Source: Actinophytocola sp044466355
GTDB taxonomy: Bacteria > Actinomycetota > Actinomycetes > Mycobacteriales > Pseudonocardiaceae
Reading direction: 5' to 3'
Assembly: GCF_044466355.1 (NCBI RefSeq)
Contig: NZ_JBITMQ010000013.1
Span: forward strand, 186,001-250,000
Length of the DNA stretch: 64,000 nt
In this document: positions 17,347 through 26,348 of the stretch, in pieces
Numbering within the stretch: the stretch's first letter is position 1
How the letters are laid out: the number at the start of each line of letters is the position of its first letter
The notes under the pieces: generated by a model
Databases searched by the model: none
Told to the model about the DNA's origin: nothing
Seen by the model: only the letters and a program-made list of their open reading frames with translations
Made by a program: the position numbers and the translations under genes

Positions 17347-17362
17347 ATAGGTCTAGACCACG
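17347..17362. promoter_or_regulatory. DasR-type operator (dre) 2
   Basis: ATAGGTCTAGACCACG contains the perfect palindrome GGTCTAGACC, the core of DasR elements and of the TGGTCTAGACC repeats known from Streptomyces chitinase promoters. It ends 3 bases before the MetE-like start codon at 17366, so it could regulate both divergent genes. Confidence 0.78.
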
Positions 17363-17365
17363 GCC

Positions 17366-18406
17366 ATGAGTCAGACTGTGCGCGTGACGTTCCCACCTGC
17401 TGCCGCGACCGCTGTCGGCTCGATGCCGGGCACCGACCCGGTGGCGGCGGCGGCCATCGTCGTCGGCGAGCTGCCCGGCCTGCCGAACCTGCCGGAGCTG
17501 CCGAAACGTGGTCTCGGTGCGGACATGATCGGCCGGACCGCCGCGCTGCTGGTCGACCTCGCCGTCGAGGTGGTGCCCTCGGCGTACCGGGTGGCGGCCC
17601 GTCCCGGCGGCGACCACCGCACGGCCGTCGACCACCTCCGCCGCGACCTCGACGCCTTCGAAGCGGCGACCGACTCCGCGAAGCCCTCGCTGGTGAAGGT
17701 GCAGCTGGCGGGCCCGTGGACGCTCACATCGGAGATCGAACTGCCCCGCGGCCACCGCGTCATGACCGACCCCGGCGCGCTCCGGGACTTCGGCGAGTCC
17801 CTCGCCGAGGGGCTGACGCGGCACGTCGCGGAGGTCCGCAAGCGCACGGGCGCCGAGGTGGTCGTCCAGTTCGACGAGCCGTCCCTGCCCGCGGTACTGG
17901 CGGGTGCGTTGCCCACCCCGTCCGGGCTGGGCATGGTGTCGGCCGTCGCCGAACCGGAGGCCCGCGAGGTCCTCCGCGTCCTGATCGACGCGGCCCGCGC
18001 GGCCACGGACCAGCCGGTGGTCGTCCACTGCTGCGCCCCGCGCCCCCCGGTCGCCCTGTTCCGGTCGGCGGGCGCCGACGCGATCTCCTTGGACGCGACC
18101 CTGCTCGACGGCATGCCCGCCGTGTTCGCCGACCAACTGGGCGAGGCGTGGGACGACGGCTGCGTGTTCTTCCTCGGCCTGGTCCCGAGCACCGAGCCGA
18201 ACCGCCCACCCACCCTGCACGACGTGGCCCGCCCGGCGCTGGAACTGGTGGACCGCCTGGGTTTCCCGCGCACCCTGCTGGCGGAACGCGCGGTGCCGAC
18301 ACCGACGTGCGGGCTCGCCGGCGCCACGACCGCGTGGGTTCGGCGGGCGCTGGAGCTGACCCGCGACCTCGGCAAGGGCTTCGTGGAGCCACCCGAGTCC
18401 TGGTAG
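17366..18406 (+). CDS. MetE-like (cobalamin-independent methionine synthase C-terminal domain) protein
   Basis: 346 residues. It begins with ATAVGSMPGTDP, as in the actinobacterial single-domain MetE-like family (mycobacterial Rv3015c type). Metal/thiol-site candidates are FDEPSLPA (about 172-179), HCCAPRPP (about 214-221) and the C-terminal PTCGLAG. Unlike MetE it lacks the N-terminal folate domain, so the methyl donor is unknown. No ribosome site precedes ATG 17366; GTG 17384 is an alternative, and translation may be leaderless. In mycobacteria this gene is next to ligA; here about 4 kb of other genes separate them. Confidence 0.8.
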   Translation: MSQTVRVTFPPAAATAVGSMPGTDPVAAAAIVVGELPGLPNLPELPKRGLGADMIGRTAALLVDLAVEVVPSAYRVAARPGGDHRTAVDHLRRDLDAFEAATDSAKPSLVKVQLAGPWTLTSEIELPRGHRVMTDPGALRDFGESLAEGLTRHVAEVRKRTGAEVVVQFDEPSLPAVLAGALPTPSGLGMVSAVAEPEAREVLRVLIDAARAATDQPVVVHCCAPRPPVALFRSAGADAISLDATLLDGMPAVFADQLGEAWDDGCVFFLGLVPSTEPNRPPTLHDVARPALELVDRLGFPRTLLAERAVPTPTCGLAGATTAWVRRALELTRDLGKGFVEPPESW

Positions 18407-18407
18407 G

Positions 18408-19092
18408 TCAGCGCCTCGTTTCCTGCCACGACAGGGGCGGCTTCCCCGGACGCCATGAACCACACCACCGCCGCGGCGATCAGCGACGCGGGGATGGTGC
18501 CCGCACCGGCCGGGTTGCCGCGCACGAGCATGAACACGCCGATCGCCACTCCCTCGGCCCCCGCGACGACGGCCCACACCCGCAGGAACGTCCACCGGCC
18601 CGGTACCGGCGTCGGGACCGGGAGCGCCGGACGCTGCCCCGCGAACCACGTCAGCGCGACGTGAAGCGGCGAGCCCACGGACAGGGGCAGCCGGATCGGC
18701 GCCGACCGCAGTACCGGTGCGGTGTGGTCTATCCGCAGCACCCCGGCCGGCTCGTGAACCATCCCGGTGAGCTGGTCCGCCATGATCGTCCGGCGTCCCA
18801 GCAGCGGCGGCCCGAGGACGATCCGGTCGGGGTGCACGCTCACCTTCAGCGTCGTCTCCCGCTGTCCGACGTATCCCGTGGTGGTCCCCTCGGCCACCGC
18901 GGGCGCGGCAGGCGGCAGCGGCGGGTCCGCCGGGCCCAGCATCATCTCGGGGAGGGCACGCCGCAGCACCAGGAACAGGATGGCGGGCATGAACGCGACG
19001 AACATCAGCGGAAGAACGACGACCCTCGTCATGATGAGGGCGAACGACACCGCCGCGACGACCGCGGCGACGACGGTGAACACGCGTGACAT
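18408..19092 (-). CDS. PH-like membrane protein with missing stop codon (3' end uncertain)
   Basis: The supported protein is about 228 residues from ATG 19092. Two N-terminal membrane helices are followed by a soluble strand-rich region (TLKVSVHPDRIVLGPPLLGRRTI), then two more helices (TFLRVWAVVAGAEGVAIGVFML and PASLIAAAVVWFM). The frame does not stop where the protein seems to end: it passes ...NEALTYQD and runs antisense through the whole MetE-like gene to 17371. A TGA (18410-18408) lies one frame off, exactly at the expected end, which suggests a one-base frameshift or a recently lost stop. Function unknown. Confidence 0.6.
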
Positions 19093-19167
19093 GGCGTGAT
19101 CCTGCCCTGTCCGGGGGCGAGGGGCGCATGTTCTCCGCACAGTCGCGGGAACATGTGCCCCCTGCGA

Positions 19168-19533
19168 TCAGAAAAGGACCAGCCCCAGCGCCACGATCAG
19201 GACCACGACAGCCACCGCGATGGTGAAGACCGAGCGCCACCAGGGCGGTGGCATCGCCCCGGTCACCAGCTCCGGCCGCAGCGCCTCGACCGCGGCCCGC
19301 ACCGGGTGCCCGCGCTTGAGCACCAACCCGACGGGCGACGGCACCCCGGCCGCCGCGTGCTCGACCCGCAGCACGTACCCGCTCCCGAGGTGACGTTCGC
19401 CCCGCTGGATCCCCACGATGTCGCCCGCCGAGACGAACCCGGCGTCGTCCGGCGACCCCGACACGGTGAACCCGTCGGGCTCGACGGTCACCGCCAGGAG
19501 AACCGTCCGCCGCCGGATCACGCCCCAGACCAT
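19168..19533 (-). CDS. Small PH-like protein with C-terminal membrane anchor
   Basis: 121 residues from ATG 19533; GTG 19539 is possible. A soluble strand-rich N-terminal domain (VEPDGFTVSGSPDDAGFVSAGDIVGI) is followed by one hydrophobic C-terminal helix, about 100-121, ending in LGLVLF. It resembles the soluble part of the two PH-like membrane proteins at 13004 and 18408 in pattern only. It starts 23 bases after the MFS gene ends on the same strand, so co-transcription is possible. Function unknown. Confidence 0.7.
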   Translation of the reverse strand: MVWGVIRRRTVLLAVTVEPDGFTVSGSPDDAGFVSAGDIVGIQRGERHLGSGYVLRVEHAAAGVPSPVGLVLKRGHPVRAAVEALRPELVTGAMPPPWWRSVFTIAVAVVVLIVALGLVLF

Positions 19534-19555
19534 GTGCACCCCTACATCGTGGCGC

Positions 19556-20953
19556 TCACTCCCGGCGGAACGTCAACGCCACCACGAACGTCAGCAGTGC
19601 GATCAGCGCCGACGTCGTGAACGCCGCCGTCATGCCGGTGACCAACGCGTCCGTGCCCGTGTGGCCGCGCGCCGCCGAGCCCGCCACGGTCACCAGCACG
19701 GCCAGCCCCAGCGTCGAGCCGATCTGTTGCATGGTCTGCAGCGCGCCGCCCGCCGCCCCCGCGTCGGCGGGCGGGACCGTCGACATGATCACCACGTTCA
19801 GCGGGGAGAACGCGAGACCACCGCCGACGCCCATCAGCACCATCGGCCCCAGGACGTCCGGCACGTAACCGGAACCGGCGGACAGTCCCGCGAGCCACCA
19901 CAGCCCGGCCGACATCAGCAGGGTGCCGGTCACCGCGAGGGGCTTCGGGCCCAGGCGCGGCAACAGGCGGGGCACCAGCCGGGACAGCGCGAAGATCCCG
20001 ACCGCCATCGGCAGGAACGCGAACCCCGTGGTCAGCGCCCCGTACCCGCTGATCTCCTGCAGGAACTGCGTCAGGAAGAAGAACGCGGACATCATCGACA
20101 GCGGCCCGAGGAAGAAGTTCGCGTACCCGGCCGCCCGGTTCCGGTCCGCGAACAGCCGCAGCGGCAGCATCGGGTGCTCACCGAAGGCCTGCCGCCACAC
20201 GAACGCCACCAGCAGCAGGACCCCGGCGACCACCGACCACACCGCGAACCCGTCGCCCCACCCCGCCTCGGCGGCGCGGATGAACCCGAACACCAGCGAC
20301 CCGACGCCGAGCGTCGCCAGCACGGCACCCGTCACGTCGAGCCGGGCCGGGTGCCGTGCCGGCTCGGCGATGTGGCGGGCGCCGAACGCCAGCACCACCG
20401 CTCCGAACGGCACGTTGATGAACATGACCGACCGCCACGTCAGCCACTCCGTCAGCAACCCGCCCAGGATCAGGCCCACGGCGAACCCCGACGACGCCAT
20501 CGCCGAGAACAACGACAGCGCCCGCACTCGCGCCCGCGGTTCGGTGAACGTGCTGGTGAGCAACGCGATCGTGCTGGGTCCGGCGGCCGCCGCGCCGAGC
20601 CCCTGCACGATCCGCGCCGCGATCAGCAGCCACGCCGAGTCGGCGAGACCGCCCGCGAGCGACGCCGCCGTGAACACCCCGACGCCGACCAGGAACACGC
20701 GCCGCCGTCCGAACAGGTCGCCGAGCCTGCCGCCGAGCAGCAGCAACCCGCCGAACACCAGCGTGTACGCGTTCATCACCCACGACAGCCCGGCCGGTGA
20801 GAAGCCGAGGTCGGCGCGGATGCGGGGGAGCGCCACGTTCATCACGGTCGCGTCGAGCATGAGCATCAGCTGGCACGTGAGGATCAGTGCCAGCGCCACG
20901 CCCGGCCTTGCCGTCACCGGCCGGGCGATCGATTGAGTTGTCAAGGAACACAC
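19556..20953 (-). CDS. MFS drug efflux transporter, DHA2 (EmrB/QacA) type
   Basis: 465 residues with about 14 helices. Diagnostic motifs are LMLMLDATVMNVALPRI in helix 1 (motif D1), GGRLGDLFGRRRVF (motif A), and the helix-5 region SSGFAVGLILGGLLTEWLTWRSVMFINVP (motif C, then WRSVF-INVP). It would export drugs or toxic metabolites by proton antiport. GTG 20953 is given; TTG 20944 has a better placed AGGGG. It is divergent from a TetR repressor and preceded by a strong paired operator. Confidence 0.87.
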   Translation of the reverse strand: MCSLTTQSIARPVTARPGVALALILTCQLMLMLDATVMNVALPRIRADLGFSPAGLSWVMNAYTLVFGGLLLLGGRLGDLFGRRRVFLVGVGVFTAASLAGGLADSAWLLIAARIVQGLGAAAAGPSTIALLTSTFTEPRARVRALSLFSAMASSGFAVGLILGGLLTEWLTWRSVMFINVPFGAVVLAFGARHIAEPARHPARLDVTGAVLATLGVGSLVFGFIRAAEAGWGDGFAVWSVVAGVLLLVAFVWRQAFGEHPMLPLRLFADRNRAAGYANFFLGPLSMMSAFFFLTQFLQEISGYGALTTGFAFLPMAVGIFALSRLVPRLLPRLGPKPLAVTGTLLMSAGLWWLAGLSAGSGYVPDVLGPMVLMGVGGGLAFSPLNVVIMSTVPPADAGAAGGALQTMQQIGSTLGLAVLVTVAGSAARGHTGTDALVTGMTAAFTTSALIALLTFVVALTFRRE

Positions 20954-20960
20954 CCCTAAA

Positions 20961-21009
20961 CGGAGACAGTCTCCATATGGCTGGCGCTAGCATATGGAGA
21001 GCGTCTCCG
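20961..21009. promoter_or_regulatory. Paired TetR operators between MFS pump and tetR
   Basis: CGGAGACAGTCTCCATATG (20961-20979) and CATATGGAGAGCGTCTCCG (20991-21009) are inverted copies of each other with two mismatches, separated by 11 bases. Each arm is itself a palindrome, GGAGANNGTCTCC-like (20962-20974 and 20996-21008, centres 34 bases apart). This fits two TetR dimers controlling both divergent promoters. Confidence 0.8.
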
Positions 21010-21021
21010 GTGCGCAAGAGT

Positions 21022-21042
21022 ATCCGGAGGATCTCTCCGGAT
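21022..21042. promoter_or_regulatory. Perfect inverted repeat before tetR
   Basis: ATCCGGAG and CTCCGGAT form a perfect 8-bp inverted repeat around GATCT, ending 13 bases before the tetR ATG. It could be a third operator or a leader hairpin covering the ribosome site GGATGGAGTG. Confidence 0.5.
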
Positions 21043-21055
21043 GGAGTGAATTTCG

Positions 21056-21595
21056 ATGCGCGCCGACGCACGCCGCAACTACGAGCGGATCGTGGCCACC
21101 GCGCGTCAGGTGTTCTTCGAGAACGGCGTCGACGCGCCGCTCGACGACATCGTCAAGCGCGCGGGCGTCGGGCCGGGCACCCTCTACCGGCACTTCCCCC
21201 ACCGCGAGGCGCTCATCGAGGCGGTCTACCGCAGTGAGATAGAAGAGGTCGCCGACCAGTCCCAGGCGCTCGCCGACGCGCTGCCCCCGTTGGAGGCCCT
21301 CCGCGAGTGGATCCGCGACCTGGTCAACTTCCAGACGGACCGGGCGGGCCTGACCGCGGCGATCAAGGCGGTCATCGACCAGGACTCGGAGACCTTCCAG
21401 TACTGCAAGCACAAGCTGCGGGACGCGGCGTGGTCGTTGCTCGAACCCGCCCAGGCCGTCGGCGCCGTGCGGTCCGACCTGGAACCGATCGACCTGATGC
21501 GGTTGTCGCACGGCATCGGCGCCGCCGCCAGGTACGCCGACGAGGAGAGCAGGGGACGGATGATCTCCATCCTGCTGGAGGGGTTGAAGGCGTGA
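21056..21595 (+). CDS. TetR-family repressor of the MFS pump
   Basis: 179 residues. The N-terminal TetR helix-turn-helix is IVATARQVFFENGVDAPLDDIVKRAGVGPGTLYRHFPHREAL-like (about residues 12-53). The C-terminal ligand domain is all-helical (about 65-179), of the kind seen in TetR proteins with SBD-like domains. It is divergent from the pump, with paired palindromes between them, so pump repression and autorepression are likely; the inducing drug is unknown. Its stop overlaps the next GTG by 4 bases, and the following unknown gene is therefore co-translated. Confidence 0.87.
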   Translation: MRADARRNYERIVATARQVFFENGVDAPLDDIVKRAGVGPGTLYRHFPHREALIEAVYRSEIEEVADQSQALADALPPLEALREWIRDLVNFQTDRAGLTAAIKAVIDQDSETFQYCKHKLRDAAWSLLEPAQAVGAVRSDLEPIDLMRLSHGIGAAARYADEESRGRMISILLEGLKA

Positions 21596-22251
21596 GGTTC
21601 TTCCGCCGCAAGGAGACACGGGCGTCCGTCGCGCAGCCCGACCCGGCGACGCTCGCCGAACGGTTCTGGTGCGGCTGGTTCGAGATGCTGCCCGAGGTGG
21701 CCGCGTCGCTCGGCGACCGCGAGCCGCAGCGGGTCGAGAACCAGCTGTGCGCCCTCGTCGCCGACCTGCACCCCGACCTGCACTTCTCCCTCGAACGCGG
21801 ACAGAAGGCGATCTACGCGCTGGTGCTGAGCGGGCAGGAGGACCCGCGACTGCGCCCCTACACCGACGCGTGGCGTGCGGCCGCACCGCCCGACGACGCC
21901 ATCTGGGAGTACCACGACTCCGTGCCGCCCGTCCCGGACCCCACACAGGTCACCGTGAACCTCGGCGCCCACCGCGTCCCGCTCGCCGACATCCGCGTGG
22001 TCGCCCAGGTCGACGGCGACGTGGTCGACGTGGCCGTCTACCACCCGGAGATGGCCGCGCTCGACGACGCGGCCCGCGACGCCATGACCTACCTCCCGCT
22101 CGACGCGGCGCTGGGGGAGCGGCTCGCGGCACAGCGGCTGCGGCGCGTGGAGACCGCGACGACCGAACCCGCCGACACGATCGGGTTACTCGAGTTCCGG
22201 ACGCTCGTGCGGGATCTCGACGAGGCCGAAAATGTCGGTGGTCCCGACTAG
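21592..22251 (+). CDS. Conserved actinobacterial protein, unknown function
   Basis: 219 residues starting at GTG 21592, overlapping the tetR stop. It has a basic start (RFFRRKE), no membrane segment and no recognised domain. The sequence has strand-helix character, with ALVLSGQEDPRLRPYTDAW and a VDVAVYHPEM segment. Similar proteins occur in actinomycetes, but I know of no function. It ends 9 bases before ligA, so ligA may be read with it. Confidence 0.72.
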   Translation: MRFFRRKETRASVAQPDPATLAERFWCGWFEMLPEVAASLGDREPQRVENQLCALVADLHPDLHFSLERGQKAIYALVLSGQEDPRLRPYTDAWRAAAPPDDAIWEYHDSVPPVPDPTQVTVNLGAHRVPLADIRVVAQVDGDVVDVAVYHPEMAALDDAARDAMTYLPLDAALGERLAAQRLRRVETATTEPADTIGLLEFRTLVRDLDEAENVGGPD

Positions 22252-22260
22252 TCTGCCCTC

Positions 22261-24399
22261 GTGAGCAGCGCAGAAGACACTGCAGAAGACACCGTGAAGG
22301 CCGAAGGCGTCGAGGACGTGCCCTCGGAGGTGCGCGAGCGCCACCAGGCGCTGTCCGAGGAGATCAACGGGCACCGCTTCCGCTACTACGTGCTCGACTC
22401 GCCGACGATCTCCGACGGCGAGTTCGACGCGCTGTGGCACGAGTTGCTGGCCGTCGAGGAGGCGCACCCCGGCCTGGTCACGCCGGACTCGCCGAGCCAG
22501 CAGGTCGGTGGCACGTTCTCCACGGAGTTCAGGGCCGTCGACCACCTGGAGCGCATGCTCAGCCTCGACAACACCTTCGACGCCGACGAGCTGGGCGCGT
22601 GGGTGGACCGGGTCGAGAAGGAGCTGGGGCCCACGTCGTACCTGTGCGAGCTGAAGATCGACGGCCTCGCCATCAACCTCCTGTACGAGGACGGCCGCCT
22701 CGTCCGCGGGCTCACCCGTGGCGACGGCCGCACGGGCGAGGACGTCACGCTGAACATCCGCACCCTGGAGGACGTGCCGACCCGGCTCACCGGCACCGAC
22801 GAGTTCCCGGTGCCCAAGCTCGTGGAGGTCCGCGGCGAGGTGTACTTCCGCGTCGAGGACTTCGCGGAGCTCAACGCGAAGCTCGTCGAGGCGGGCAAGC
22901 CCGCGTTCGCCAACCCGCGCAACACGGCAGCGGGTTCGTTGCGGCAGAAGGATCCCAAGGTCACCGCGAGCCGCAAGCTCAAGCTGATCTGTCACGGCCT
23001 CGGCAAGCGCGACGGCTTCGAGCCCGCCCGCCAGTCCGAGGCGTACGACGCGTTGAAGGCGTGGGGCCTGCCGGTGTCCACGCACACCAAGGTGATCGAC
23101 AGCCGCGACGAACTGTTCGCGCACATCCAGTACTGGGGCGCGCACCGGCACGACGTCGAGCACGAGATCGACGGCATCGTGGTCAAGGTCGACGAGGTCA
23201 CGAAGCAACGCAGGCTCGGCACCACGTCGCGGGCACCGCGCTGGGCCATCGCCTACAAGTACCCGCCGGAGGAGGCAACCACGACGCTCCTGGACATCCG
23301 GGTCAACGTCGGCCGCACCGGCCGGGTCACGCCGTACGCGGTGATGGAGCCGGTGAAGGTCGCCGGTTCGACGGTCGAGATGGCGACGCTGCACAACGCG
23401 AGCGAGGTCAAGCGCAAGGGCGTGTGGATCGGCGACCGTGTGGTCATCCGCAAGGCGGGCGACGTGATCCCCGAGGTGCTCGGCCCGGTGACGGACGCGC
23501 GCCCGGACGACGCGTACGAGTTCGTCATGCCGACGGAATGCCCGTCCTGCGGCACGACGCTCGCGTACGAGAAGGAGGGCGACGCCGACATCCGCTGCCC
23601 CAACGCCCGGTACTGCCCGGGGCAGCGCAAGGAACGCCTCTCCTACATCGCGGGCCGCTCGGCGCTGGACATCGAGGTGCTGGGGTACGAGGCCGCGGCC
23701 GCGCTCGTCGACTCCGGCGTGCTGGCCGACGAAGGCGACCTGTTCGACCTGGACGAGGAGAAGTTGCTCCAGGTCGAGCTGTTCCGCACCAAGGCGCGCG
23801 CGCTGTCGGCCAACGGCCAGAAGCTGTTGCAGAACCTGGCCACCGTGAAGGAGCGTCCACTGTGGCGTGTCCTGGTCGCGCTGTCGATCCGGCACGTCGG
23901 CCCGACCGCCGCGCGGGCACTGGCGCTGGAATTCGGTTCCTTGCCGCGCATCATGAACGCGTCGGAGGAGGAGCTTGCCCAGGCGGAGGGGGTCGGCCCG
24001 ACGATCGTCACGGCGTTGCGGGAGTGGTTCGCGACCGACTGGCGCCGCGAGATCGTCGAGAAGTGGCAGCGGGCTGGCGTGCGCATGGAGGAGGAGCGCG
24101 ACGAGTCGATCGTGCGCAACCTGGAGGGCATGTCGATCGTGGTGACCGGCAGCCTGCAGACCCTCTCCCGTGACGAGGCCAAGGAAGCGATCATGGCCCG
24201 TGGCGGCAAGGCGTCCGGTTCGGTGTCGAAGAAGACGGCGTTCGTGGTGGTCGGCGACGCGCCGGGCTCGAAGTACGACAAGGCCGTGCAGCTGAAGGTC
24301 CCGGTACTGGACGAGGACGGTTTCCGCGTGTTGCTCGACCAGGGGCCGGACGCGGCGCGGGACGTGGCGCAGGTGGGGGAAGAGGCAACGGATGAGTGA
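22261..24399 (+). CDS. ligA: NAD-dependent DNA ligase LigA
   Basis: 712 residues, full length. Domain Ia has the NAD site YYVLDSPTISDGEFD (about 42-56). The adenylated Lys132 is in CELKIDGLAI. The OB fold has VNVGRTGRVTPYAVMEPV, the Zn finger has four Cys (CPSCGTTL ... CPNARYC), then HhH repeats (GVGPTIVTAL) and a C-terminal BRCT domain (about 620-690: GMSIVVTGSL...GGKASGSVSKKT). It seals nicks in replication and repair. GTG 22261 gives the expected start. Its 3' end overlaps a GNAT gene by 8 bases. Confidence 0.97.
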   Translation: MSSAEDTAEDTVKAEGVEDVPSEVRERHQALSEEINGHRFRYYVLDSPTISDGEFDALWHELLAVEEAHPGLVTPDSPSQQVGGTFSTEFRAVDHLERMLSLDNTFDADELGAWVDRVEKELGPTSYLCELKIDGLAINLLYEDGRLVRGLTRGDGRTGEDVTLNIRTLEDVPTRLTGTDEFPVPKLVEVRGEVYFRVEDFAELNAKLVEAGKPAFANPRNTAAGSLRQKDPKVTASRKLKLICHGLGKRDGFEPARQSEAYDALKAWGLPVSTHTKVIDSRDELFAHIQYWGAHRHDVEHEIDGIVVKVDEVTKQRRLGTTSRAPRWAIAYKYPPEEATTTLLDIRVNVGRTGRVTPYAVMEPVKVAGSTVEMATLHNASEVKRKGVWIGDRVVIRKAGDVIPEVLGPVTDARPDDAYEFVMPTECPSCGTTLAYEKEGDADIRCPNARYCPGQRKERLSYIAGRSALDIEVLGYEAAAALVDSGVLADEGDLFDLDEEKLLQVELFRTKARALSANGQKLLQNLATVKERPLWRVLVALSIRHVGPTAARALALEFGSLPRIMNASEEELAQAEGVGPTIVTALREWFATDWRREIVEKWQRAGVRMEEERDESIVRNLEGMSIVVTGSLQTLSRDEAKEAIMARGGKASGSVSKKTAFVVVGDAPGSKYDKAVQLKVPVLDEDGFRVLLDQGPDAARDVAQVGEEATDE

Positions 24400-24883
24400 G
24401 GTGACGATCCGCCCCGCCCGTGAGGACGAGTTGGGGGTGGTCGGCGAGCTGACGATCAACGCCTACCACGCGGACGGTTTCGAGACTTCCGGCGAGTACG
24501 CGCTGAAACTCGCGGACGCGCGCCCGCGTGCACGGGAGGCGGAGTTGCTGGTGGCCGTGGACGACACCGACGCCGTGCTGGGCACCGTCACCGTCGCGCC
24601 GCCCGGCTCGCCGTGGGCGCAGGTGTCGGGCCCGGACGAGCTGGAGTTCCGGATGCTGGCGGTGGCTCCCGCGGCCAGGGGGAGGGGAGTGGGAGAGGCC
24701 CTGACACGGCGTGTGATCGAGCGGGCCGAGGAGCTGGGTTTGCGTGCGGTGACGTTGAGCAGTTCGCAGAACATGGTTGTCGCACACCGGTTGTACGAGC
24801 GACTGGGTTTCCGCCGCACGCCCGAGGCGGACTGGAGCCCGGTGCCCGGCGTCGACCTGATCACCTACCGGCTGGACCTGTAG
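24392..24883 (+). CDS. GNAT-family acetyltransferase
   Basis: 163 residues. The start is VTIRPAREDELGVVGELTINAYHADG and the acetyl-CoA loop is EFRMLAVAPAARGRGVGEALTRRVIERAEELGL, followed by HRLYERLGFRR. The core is complete, with the substrate unknown. ATG 24392 overlaps the end of ligA and has a GGGGAAGAGG ribosome site inside ligA, so the two are co-transcribed. Confidence 0.86.
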   Translation: MSEVTIRPAREDELGVVGELTINAYHADGFETSGEYALKLADARPRAREAELLVAVDDTDAVLGTVTVAPPGSPWAQVSGPDELEFRMLAVAPAARGRGVGEALTRRVIERAEELGLRAVTLSSSQNMVVAHRLYERLGFRRTPEADWSPVPGVDLITYRLDL

Positions 24884-24912
24884 CTCGTCGGCGCGCAGGG
24901 GCAGCACGTAGT

Positions 24913-25473
24913 TCACCGTGTGGCGCTGAACCTGAACGACCGGCCGCCGGTATGCGTGGCCGCGTCCTGGAAACCGTTGTGCCGCAAGCGGTCCGGCATG
25001 GTGCCCGGGTCGACCGGCACCATCGTGTCCCCGATGTGGATCAGCCGGAAGCGCAGGTTCACCACGCTGTCCGAGCCCGCGAACACCCCGCCCGGCCGCA
25101 GCACCCGGGCCGCCTCCGCGAACAACCGGTCCTGGTGTTCGGGTGACGGCACGTGGTGCAGCATCGTGAAGCACACGACCGCGTCGAACGTCTCGTCCTC
25201 GAAGGGGAGCGCGGCCGCGTCGCCTTCGCGCACGTCCACGTCCGGGAACCGCGTGCGCAGGTCACCGGCCAGCGCCGGGTCGACCTCCACCGCGGTCAGC
25301 TCACCGCCGTGTTCGGTGAGCCAGCGAGTCGTGATCCCGTAACCCGGCCCCAGCTCCAGGACCTTGCCGGTCAACGGGACGTCGCGGGTCGCCCACGGCA
25401 GCACCTGCGAGCGCATCCTCGTGGCCCAGCCGTCGGACTGGCAGATACGGCGATGTATGACGTTCATCGGCAT
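24913..25473 (-). CDS. Class I SAM-dependent methyltransferase
   Basis: 186 residues. Motif I is KVLELGPGYGITTRWLTEHG, followed by the acidic end TAVEVDP, the motif II region VREGDAAALPFEDETFDAVVCFTMLHHV and the motif III region AARVLRPGGVF. It is a Methyltransf_11-type enzyme with unknown substrate. The start is ATG 25473. It is divergent from an AraC-type regulator (56-bp gap) that may control it. Confidence 0.86.
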   Translation of the reverse strand: MPMNVIHRRICQSDGWATRMRSQVLPWATRDVPLTGKVLELGPGYGITTRWLTEHGGELTAVEVDPALAGDLRTRFPDVDVREGDAAALPFEDETFDAVVCFTMLHHVPSPEHQDRLFAEAARVLRPGGVFAGSDSVVNLRFRLIHIGDTMVPVDPGTMPDRLRHNGFQDAATHTGGRSFRFSATR

Positions 25474-25529
25474 GCGCTCGACGCTAAGGGCACGCTCGGC
25501 GCGGCCGAAACCACGTACTCTGACAGGCC

Positions 25530-26276
25530 ATGTCGCGTTTCGGTCACCTGGACTCCTTCGCGTTGCCGCTCGGCGTGGCCCTGCCGCGTGGTCACCGGTT
25601 CCCGACGCACGTCCATCCCACGCACCAGCTGGTGTGGGCGCGCACCGGCGTGGTGACCGTCGGCGTCGCGGACACGACGTGGGTGCTGCCGCCGAGCCGT
25701 TCGCTGTTCGTCCCGGCCGGGGTCCCGCACACGACGGCGGCCGCGTCGACCATCGAACTGAACAGCCTCTACCTGAGCCCCGACCGCTGCCCGGCACTGT
25801 GGGCGGCCCCGACCGTGCTCGCCGCCACGGACATGTACGCCGCGCTGGTCGGCCACCTCACCCGCCCGGAACTGTCCGACGACGCACGCCGTCGCGCGGA
25901 GGCCGTGCTGTTCGACGTCCTGGTCCCCGCGCCCGTGGCGTCCGTCGACCTGAGGTGGCCCCGCGACGACCGTGCCCACCGGGTCGCCGACGCGCTCGCC
26001 GCCGACCCGGCCGACGACCGCGACGCCGCCGCGTGGGCCCGTGCGGTCGGCGCGAGCGAACGCACGCTGTCGCGGCTGTTCGTCGCGGAAACCGGCGTCA
26101 GCCTGGGCCGGTGGCGCACCCGCCTGCGCGTCCGCGCCGCGCTGGAGCTGCTGGCCGACGGCACCCCGGTCGCGGTGGCGGGCCGCCAGATCGGCTACCG
26201 CACGACGAGCGCGTTCATCGCCGCGTTCCGGCGGGAGGTCGGGGTGACGCCGTCACGGTGCTTCCCGTCCGGCTGA
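25530..26276 (+). CDS. AraC-family regulator with cupin sensor domain
   Basis: 248 residues. The N-terminal cupin (about 5-85) has HRFPTHVHPTHQLVWARTG and LFVPAGVPHTT. The C-terminal AraC/XylS DNA-binding domain has two helix-turn-helices, DAAAWARAVGASERTLSRLFVAETG and VAVAGRQIGYRTTSAFIAAFRREVGVTPSR. It is a typical autonomous regulator of a neighbouring gene, divergent from the methyltransferase. The ligand is not evident. Confidence 0.87.
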   Translation: MSRFGHLDSFALPLGVALPRGHRFPTHVHPTHQLVWARTGVVTVGVADTTWVLPPSRSLFVPAGVPHTTAAASTIELNSLYLSPDRCPALWAAPTVLAATDMYAALVGHLTRPELSDDARRRAEAVLFDVLVPAPVASVDLRWPRDDRAHRVADALAADPADDRDAAAWARAVGASERTLSRLFVAETGVSLGRWRTRLRVRAALELLADGTPVAVAGRQIGYRTTSAFIAAFRREVGVTPSRCFPSG

Positions 26277-26348
26277 TTTCGCCGGGCCATGCAACCCGCG
26301 GCGCGGGAAGTGGCGTGACTAATCCGTGAATTCACTCAGGAGGGCGCC

